Below, one piece after another: positions 25,009-29,587 of a stretch of DNA of 29,587 nucleotides. Under the pieces are notes generated by a model. The model saw only the letters and a program-made list of their open reading frames with translations. It did no database searches and was not told the origin of the DNA. The translations under genes and the position numbers were made by a program. This DNA is from Synergistales bacterium (GTDB lineage: Bacteria > Synergistota > Synergistia > Synergistales > Aminobacteriaceae), in contig BNVG01000010.1 in NCBI GenBank assembly GCA_025997935.1, positions 1-29,587 of the forward strand. The letters are read 5' to 3'. Positions within the stretch are counted from its first letter, which is position 1. Each line of letters opens with the position of its first letter.

Positions 25009-26159
25009 ATAATTTTCCAGCCGGAGTTTTCACGCGTCACGCCAAAAGAGCGGGCCACCATCGTCCTGAACAGTATAAAACGCTGATATGCCACGACTCT
25101 GACCTTGTCGGTTCCGTCCCACCTCAGAGAATAACCGTCTTTGACGGCGGAAGCGAAATCGGAAGATTTTTTTATGGCCGCGTCAAAGTCCTCTCGCGTC
25201 AGGAGTTTTTTGGAGCTTTCCGACAGCGCGGCGTACATTGCGTTTGTGTCCCGTTTTGTCCAAAGATCGAGGAAATCCCTCACGGTTTTCTCGCGCGATA
25301 TGTAAGAGTTTTCATCCAATATTTGATTATCGGGCGTTTTGTCTTCTTCGATTTCTTTGTCGCTTCCCCGGTTGGGCCTCATGGACTCTATAAAATCCTC
25401 CATGCTCTGGCTCGGCTCGTCGTTGATTATCGTTATTTCAGGCTCCTTGGCCGGCGGAGGGTTGATTGGAGGGCGCGGCTCCGTTACGCTCACTACGGCG
25501 GGAGGGGCGCTGTTTTGCCTGTTCTTTTTGGGTTGACTTTTTTTAGCGGGGGGGATTTCCACGACCACGATGTCGGGGTCTTCGTCCTGAACTTGTAGCA
25601 CATCGAAATATCCGTCCCGCGAGGGTGGCGAAAACGCGAATAAATTCTCGTCGCTGACGCCCATGCCTTTGACGGACAAGGAGAAATCGCCGTCTTTTTG
25701 CTTGGGGAAGAAAACAAGCCCCTGAACAACGCCGTTCAGGGGGCCGTCAAGAGACCTGTCATAACGTACGGGCTTTACGCGCTCTCCGCGCTCGGTCAAA
25801 AGCGCCACATTCTCCGAGATAGGGGCAAGGCTCAGAGGACGCGCGCCAAAGGAGTAGACCGTAAAGAGAAACGGCTCCATCGTATCAAGGGAGAGCTGCG
25901 ATATGAAGCCCTTTTCGTAGGCCTCCTTCTCGCTCTCCGTCATGCCGCGCCTTTGCGCCTCCGCCTCCGCCCAGGGTTCGGCGAGCGCTTCGGGGTAGTG
26001 GACTATCCAGACAAGGCAGTCGCGCCCCCAATGAAACGCCGTCTGGTTTTCCAATATCGACACGGTTTCCTCAAAGGGAGTAGCGGGGCTTGCTATCGCG
26101 CCGTTCGGCGGCATGAGCGCGCAGAGCGAAAACAAGAGGAGCGCGGAGCGTATTTTCAA
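25002..26159 (-). CDS. Exported hypothetical protein with proline-rich linker
   Basis: Protein of 385 residues, unrecognised. A signal peptide (MKIRSALLLFSLCALMPPNG) is followed by an N-terminal domain of about 190 residues and a disordered linker rich in Pro, Lys, Glu and Asp (about 205-290). The C-terminal domain (about 295-385: TVRDFLDLWTKRDTNAMYAA, FILFRTMVARSFGV) looks like the NTF2/SnoaL-like alpha-beta domain often found in exported proteins. The start codon is TTG, since no ATG precedes the signal peptide. It is the second gene of a unit that ends with lptC and lptD, which suggests a role at the envelope, but this is only guilt by association. Confidence 0.8.
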   Translation of the reverse strand: MKIRSALLLFSLCALMPPNGAIASPATPFEETVSILENQTAFHWGRDCLVWIVHYPEALAEPWAEAEAQRRGMTESEKEAYEKGFISQLSLDTMEPFLFTVYSFGARPLSLAPISENVALLTERGERVKPVRYDRSLDGPLNGVVQGLVFFPKQKDGDFSLSVKGMGVSDENLFAFSPPSRDGYFDVLQVQDEDPDIVVVEIPPAKKSQPKKNRQNSAPPAVVSVTEPRPPINPPPAKEPEITIINDEPSQSMEDFIESMRPNRGSDKEIEEDKTPDNQILDENSYISREKTVRDFLDLWTKRDTNAMYAALSESSKKLLTREDFDAAIKKSSDFASAVKDGYSLRWDGTDKVRVVAYQRFILFRTMVARSFGVTRENSGWKIIW

Positions 26160-26167
26160 GGGACGCC

Positions 26168-27301
26168 CTATTCTACTTTTTGCTCGGGCGGCAGGGTTAT
26201 CGAGGTATCACTGGCCGGAACGCCTTTGGTCGTGGTGGTCACAGTCGTGGTGGTCGTGGTGGTGGTGGTCGGGACTATGCTTTCTCTGATGGTGGCGTCG
26301 GGGTCTATTCGCAAGCCCTCAGGCACGGGATAGCCCGATATGCGCGCGTCGCCCGACACCTCCAAAAACATTACGGAACCCTCGGGTATTTTGACGGAGT
26401 TGCCCCTTATAAGCGCGCCGCCCAAAAGGCCGACAGGCCCAAGCAGGATAGCTCCGCCTATGGACGCCGCGCCGGCGCCGATAATGGAACCCTCTCCCTT
26501 GTCGCCGAATTTTTTCGCTTCGTCCGTGGCCTTTTTGGCCGCCGCGCTGAACGTGACCAAGGGACGCTGAGACCCCAGCGGCATAAGCGTATTGAACTGC
26601 AAACGCACTTCGCCCGGCACCCCGAACGCCCTCGGTTGTTTGACCTCCCTGACGCGCGTGTCTATAAGGCTTCCCTTGGGCGCGACAAGAATTTTATCCA
26701 CAAACAAATCGTCCGTCAGGGCAAGTCCGACAAAATCGTCCTTTTTAGACTTGGCTGGGCTCAGCTCCTGCAAAAACCTTGCCTTCAACACAGTGGCTCC
26801 GGGCAAAATAGCCTCCTGAAACGTCACCGGCTCCGCGACCAAGGACGACAGTATTCTCTCTACGCGCATAGCCAGAGGCTCGCCATAGCGCATGACGCCG
26901 TCCAAGTCCGTCTCGAGCGTTTCAAGCCGGGCAATAGCCGACTTGCGCGGTTGCAAGTTGCCGACTATCCACTCCGCCACGCCTAATTTGAAGAGCATAG
27001 ACGGCTGATCGGCGGTTCCGGTTTCCAGAAAATTCAAAGTGGCGGTGTGGCGTTCCGATATGCTCCCCGGCAGGCTTCGCCCAAAAAGCTCTTTTTCCAC
27101 GGAGTTCATGCGCTCGATAAGTCCGCCCTTATTTGGCTCGCCGTAGACTATGATTTCGATGCGCTCCATCATAATGACGGAAGAGCTTTTGCCAATGTCT
27201 TCGTCCGCGGCGCGGGCGGGCGCGGATAACACCAAGATAACGACAATCAAAAATAAAATCCTCATGACGCTTTCAAAATTTTGCGTTTTGATATTCCTCA
27301 T
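26168..27301 (-). CDS. Exported hypothetical protein with glycine zipper and Thr-rich tail
   Basis: Protein of 377 residues, unrecognised. It has a signal peptide (hydrophobic core LFLIVVILVLSAPARA), a helical N-terminal part (about 35-170), a beta-rich domain (about 170-270: GATVLKARFLQELS, GVPGEVRLQFNTLMPLG), a glycine-rich hydrophobic stretch IIGAGAASIGGAILLGPVG (near 285-303) like a glycine zipper, and a tail of threonines (PTTTTTTTTTVTTTTKG). ATG 27301 is supported by GGGAGGG (27318-27312). It leads the unit that runs into lptC and lptD. The glycine zipper may insert in or span a membrane. Confidence 0.8.
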   Translation of the reverse strand: MRNIKTQNFESVMRILFLIVVILVLSAPARAADEDIGKSSSVIMMERIEIIVYGEPNKGGLIERMNSVEKELFGRSLPGSISERHTATLNFLETGTADQPSMLFKLGVAEWIVGNLQPRKSAIARLETLETDLDGVMRYGEPLAMRVERILSSLVAEPVTFQEAILPGATVLKARFLQELSPAKSKKDDFVGLALTDDLFVDKILVAPKGSLIDTRVREVKQPRAFGVPGEVRLQFNTLMPLGSQRPLVTFSAAAKKATDEAKKFGDKGEGSIIGAGAASIGGAILLGPVGLLGGALIRGNSVKIPEGSVMFLEVSGDARISGYPVPEGLRIDPDATIRESIVPTTTTTTTTTVTTTTKGVPASDTSITLPPEQKVE

Positions 27302-27349
27302 CAAAATAAATCCCTCCCGGATTTGTGCGTTTAAGTTTCAACAGCGTTG

Positions 27350-27358
27350 ATTATATCA
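27350..27358 (-). promoter_or_regulatory. Extended -10 promoter for the lpt unit
   Basis: On the minus strand TGATATAAT has the extended -10 form TGnTATAAT, about 50 bases before the first ATG of the unit. No convincing -35 hexamer is seen 16-18 bases upstream, as is common for extended -10 promoters. Confidence 0.5.
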
Positions 27359-27431
27359 AATATATCAGCGAAGGCCGCGATATAAAACGTAGGTGCGACA
27401 GAGGCGGTCGTCCGTTTTATTGGTAAACGTT

Positions 27432-28580
27432 TTATTGCGTTCCGGGGCGTAAAATCTCAAGATATTTTTCATACGCGAACAATCTGTTGCGACGCTCGCC
27501 CGCGTTTTGGACAAGAATCCCGGAGTCGCACAGACGTTTCACGGAGTCGGACATGGTTTTGAACGTCGTCCCCAGCTTGTCGGCAGTTTTTTGAATTTCA
27601 ATTATGGGGCTTTCCTCAAGATAGGCAAACAGCCGCAACGCCGTCTTGCTCGCGCGTCCGAATCGCGCGATAATCTGTGTGTTTTTCTCGTGCAACACGG
27701 TCAGTTTGTCAATAGTCGTGGTCGCGTCCTCGGCTGATTCGTAAATAGCTCGCAAAAAAAATTTCACCCATTGCTCGTAGTTGCCGCTACGGCGAACCTC
27801 GGTCATTCGGTCGTAATACTCAACGCGATTTTTCTTCAGAAAGTACGAGATATACAGCGCCGGCGTGGTCAGTATGCGACGCTCCATAAGGAACAATGTG
27901 ATGAGAAGACGCCCGACGCGCCCGTTGCCGTCAAGGAAAGGATGAACAGTTTCAAACTGATAGTGAATCAACGCCGCCTGAATCAGCACGTCAAGACTGT
28001 CGGCGGCGTGGATGTATTTTTCGAGGTCAGACATGGATTCCGTCATATCTTCCGGCGCGGGCGGGATATACAGCGCGTTTTTCAGCGTACTTCCATAACC
28101 GCCGATCCAATTCTGAGAACGGCGAAACTCTCCTGGGTTTTTTTCCTGCCCGCGCATACCCTCCATCAGCACGGCGTGAGTTTCTCTGATCAGCCGATTG
28201 CAAAGCGGCAGACTTTTCAATCTCTTGGTCGCAAACTCGGTCGCCTTTATGTAATTGATGACGTCCGCTACGTCACGGTTTGCGTTCCCTTCCGTCGTGG
28301 GGTCGAGTATATCTTCAAGCGTCGCCTGCGTACCCTCTATCTGCGACGACATTAGAGCTTCCTTCCGAACATACATGGACACAAACAAATTTACATTTGG
28401 AATACGCGACGCGATTCTTTCCAACAGCGCTATTTGCTTGTTTGCCTTCACGAGCGACTCCACCATGTCGCCATCCTGCTCAATGGGTGGGCTTGGGGGC
28501 AGGGACGATGCCATAAAAGACTTATAGCTCGCTTCGCCCGTCAGGTTAGTTTTCAGTTTCCCCGCTCTTATAGGGATCAT
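27432..28580 (-). CDS. Fic-domain protein (probable AMPylating enzyme)
   Basis: Protein of 382 residues. The core motif HPFLDGNGRVGR (213-224) is a full Fic active site, with His213 as the catalytic base. An N-terminal helix carries SSQIEG (78-83), fitting the inhibitory (S/T)xxxE(G/N) motif, with Glu82 occupying the ATP gamma-phosphate site; so it is a self-inhibited class II Fic protein. A Fic_N-type region precedes it and a winged helix (about 325-370: IIEIQKTADKLGTTFKTMSD, GILVQNAGERRNRLFAY) follows, the common DNA-binding layout. It would transfer AMP from ATP to a protein target; target unknown. GAGGAA precedes ATG 28580. A palindrome overlaps its promoter. Confidence 0.9.
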   Translation of the reverse strand: MIPIRAGKLKTNLTGEASYKSFMASSLPPSPPIEQDGDMVESLVKANKQIALLERIASRIPNVNLFVSMYVRKEALMSSQIEGTQATLEDILDPTTEGNANRDVADVINYIKATEFATKRLKSLPLCNRLIRETHAVLMEGMRGQEKNPGEFRRSQNWIGGYGSTLKNALYIPPAPEDMTESMSDLEKYIHAADSLDVLIQAALIHYQFETVHPFLDGNGRVGRLLITLFLMERRILTTPALYISYFLKKNRVEYYDRMTEVRRSGNYEQWVKFFLRAIYESAEDATTTIDKLTVLHEKNTQIIARFGRASKTALRLFAYLEESPIIEIQKTADKLGTTFKTMSDSVKRLCDSGILVQNAGERRNRLFAYEKYLEILRPGTQ

Positions 28581-28619
28581 TCGCTATTCCTCTTTTTCAT
28601 AAAGTAAAATAACGCCTTA

Positions 28620-28663
28620 ATTATAGCGCGCTTATTTTATTTTAATCATTAAAACTAAAATAA
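28620..28663 (-). promoter_or_regulatory. fic promoter with overlapping AT-rich palindrome
   Basis: A perfect -10 TATAAT lies on the minus strand (28625-28620), about 40 bases before the fic ATG. Just upstream, TTATTTTATTTTAAT (28632-28646) and ATTAAAACTAAAATAA (28648-28663) form a near-perfect inverted repeat, with one extra base in the right arm. Its position at the -35 side suggests an operator, perhaps for autoregulation by the Fic winged helix. The binding is inferred. Confidence 0.4.
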
Positions 28664-28723
28664 CTTGAACAACTAACGACCATAGGGAGCTGTGTCGGTC
28701 GCTTAGTATCTCTATCAGAGCTA

Positions 28724-28752
28724 TTGCAGTTTGTATGTTGTCTTGTTACAAT
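28724..28752 (+). promoter_or_regulatory. Candidate promoter for the ankyrin gene
   Basis: TTGCAG (28724-28729) is followed after exactly 17 bases by TACAAT (28747-28752). The -10 matches 5 of 6 and the -35 matches 3 of 6 of the sigma-70 consensus. The predicted leader would be about 110 bases. Confidence 0.4.
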
Positions 28753-28869
28753 ACCACAGGCTTGAGAGACAATTCGGTGTATTCGAGCCCAATATGGAAA
28801 GCCTCGTTTAGCGCCGCGTGAGAGGTTTACATAGAGTTAGGGACAGACCCAAAGAGGAGAGTTTTATTA

Positions 28870-29442
28870 ATGGAAAAAATAACTTTGCTTGTTCTTCTGC
28901 TTACCGTGTTTTTTACAAACACAGGTACAATTGAAGCCGTAAGCAATACCGATTCTAAATTCAGATCGCTTTTTCTCAAAGATGGCCCGACCGCAAGCAG
29001 AGTGAACACAAACTCGACGCAATACACAAGCTACGAAGGCATAATAAAAGGCTCCGTATCTGTATTCGCCGGACTCGCAATTGTAGTTTTTATATATCAG
29101 AGGCTGAATGAATCAAAGCATATACCTTTGGACACGCAAGGGTTTTTGAGATTATGCGCGAGCGGCAAACTTCGCCGGGTCAGAATCGCGCTCAAAAAGG
29201 GCGCGAATGTAAACGCGGCGGATAGTTCCGGCAAGACGGCCTTGATGTACGCCGCCTCGAAAAACCGCAACCCAAAAGTCATTTCGCTTCTGCTCCAAAG
29301 CGGAGCTGACGCGAGTATAAGAGACAGACGCGGCAAAACGGCGGCGGACTACGCCGGAGGAAACGACAAAATAGCGCTCTCGGCAGTCTATAAGCAGCTT
29401 AAAAAGGTCAGCCATGCTGACGCCCGGCGGCAAAGATTGTAA
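28870..29442 (+). CDS. Membrane-anchored ankyrin-repeat protein
   Basis: Protein of 190 residues. A hydrophobic N-terminus (MEKITLLVLLLTVFFTNTG, possible signal peptide) is followed by a short charged segment, a second hydrophobic stretch (GIIKGSVSVFAGLAIVVFIY, about 57-76) and two ankyrin repeats (about 90-155: VRIALKKGANVNAADSSGKT, ALMYAASKN, LLLQSGADASIRDRRGKTAA). If the first segment is a signal peptide or membrane helix and the second spans the membrane, the ankyrin domain would face the cytoplasm. Ankyrin repeats bind proteins. GAGGAGA (28854-28860) is 9 bases before ATG. An exported protein gene follows 16 bases later, so they probably form a unit. Function unknown. Confidence 0.82.
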   Translation: MEKITLLVLLLTVFFTNTGTIEAVSNTDSKFRSLFLKDGPTASRVNTNSTQYTSYEGIIKGSVSVFAGLAIVVFIYQRLNESKHIPLDTQGFLRLCASGKLRRVRIALKKGANVNAADSSGKTALMYAASKNRNPKVISLLLQSGADASIRDRRGKTAADYAGGNDKIALSAVYKQLKKVSHADARRQRL

Positions 29443-29458
29443 GAAAGGCAAGGATGTT

Positions 29459-29587
29459 ATGAAGAAAATTTTTGCGGTATTGCTGGCGATGGCATTTGCG
29501 CCACTTGACGCTATACCGGCGCGGGCGGTGGAACGCGACATCAGCGTGGAAAGCATAGCGATTAAGTTTGACTCGGATACAACATTC
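29459..29587 (+). CDS. Exported protein, N-terminal fragment (runs off the window)
   Basis: Only the first 43 residues are present. They begin MKKIFAVLLAMAFAPLDAIP and ARA, a signal peptide with cleavage near ARA, then ERDISVESIAIKFDSDTTF. The IKFDSDT wording is reminiscent of an OmpA-like or similar envelope domain, but this is too little to assign. The ATG has AAGGA close upstream. It follows the ankyrin gene directly. Confidence 0.6.
   Translation, partial: MKKIFAVLLAMAFAPLDAIPARAVERDISVESIAIKFDSDTTF

Noticed and set aside
26180..26986. 268-codon frame opposite the glycine-zipper protein
   Set aside because: Arginine/glycine-rich antisense shadow with no start signal; the minus-strand frame has a signal peptide and a good ribosome-binding site.
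27382..27435. ATAAAACG...CGTTTTAT inverted repeat after the fic gene as a terminator
   Set aside because: The arms are short, AT-rich and 23 bases apart, and one arm occurs twice; not a convincing stem.
28755..28830. Possible tRNA-like stretch with TTCGAGCCC
   Set aside because: No cloverleaf arms could be paired around it.

Overview
The window most likely comes from a flagellated, diderm, anaerobic bacterium. Synergistota is my best guess. Evidence for an outer membrane is an LptC/LptD pair. Flagellin and FliD genes show motility. A 2-hydroxyacid racemase, an aminotransferase, an NSS-family Na+ symporter and two D-2-hydroxyacid dehydrogenases fit amino-acid fermentation. The phylum is inferred from gene content and style only; there is no rRNA gene here, and I recognised no tRNA gene.

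Layout. 1-2869: an AT-rich leader, then larA-like racemase and a class I/II aminotransferase (+). 2870-3400: a REP-like hairpin, a RelB/DinJ antitoxin and a frameshifted YoeB toxin remnant (+). 3489-6350 (-): a 953-residue flagellin whose variable domain is replaced by a proline-rich linker and a glycine-rich 'GAGIGGG' repeat domain. 6470-6892 (-): a MNT-type nucleotidyltransferase, bracketed by two similar promoter-like segments. 7045-9524 (-): a complete zinc/manganese-type ABC importer. 9604-10998 (-): an NSS transporter. 11150-16504 (+): a hypothetical gene, a membrane nucleotide-sugar 4,6-dehydratase, a COG2509-type FAD protein, a D-2-hydroxyacid dehydrogenase and an S2P-type (M50) protease, closed by a bidirectional terminator. 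16565-19651 (-): a 1028-residue FliD with repeated modules in its variable part. 19752-22012 (-): a small exported protein, a second D-2-hydroxyacid dehydrogenase and a Bax-inhibitor-1 family membrane protein. 22186-22686 (+): greA, preceded by a perfect 21-bp inverted repeat. 22733-27301 (-): a four-gene unit of two unknown exported proteins, lptC and lptD. 27432-28580 (-): a Fic protein with its own inhibitory helix and a C-terminal winged helix. 28870-29587 (+): a membrane-anchored ankyrin protein and the start of another exported protein.

The most striking feature is the flagellum. The filament subunit carries a surface-adhesin-like repeat domain, and the filament cap is about twice the usual size with its own repeated modules. 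This suggests a filament elaborated for surface or carbohydrate contact. Other points of interest are the two uncharacterised exported proteins tied to LptC/LptD, the decayed toxin beside an intact antitoxin, and the duplicated upstream region around the nucleotidyltransferase.

All calls come from reading the sequence and from knowledge of families. No database search was run.
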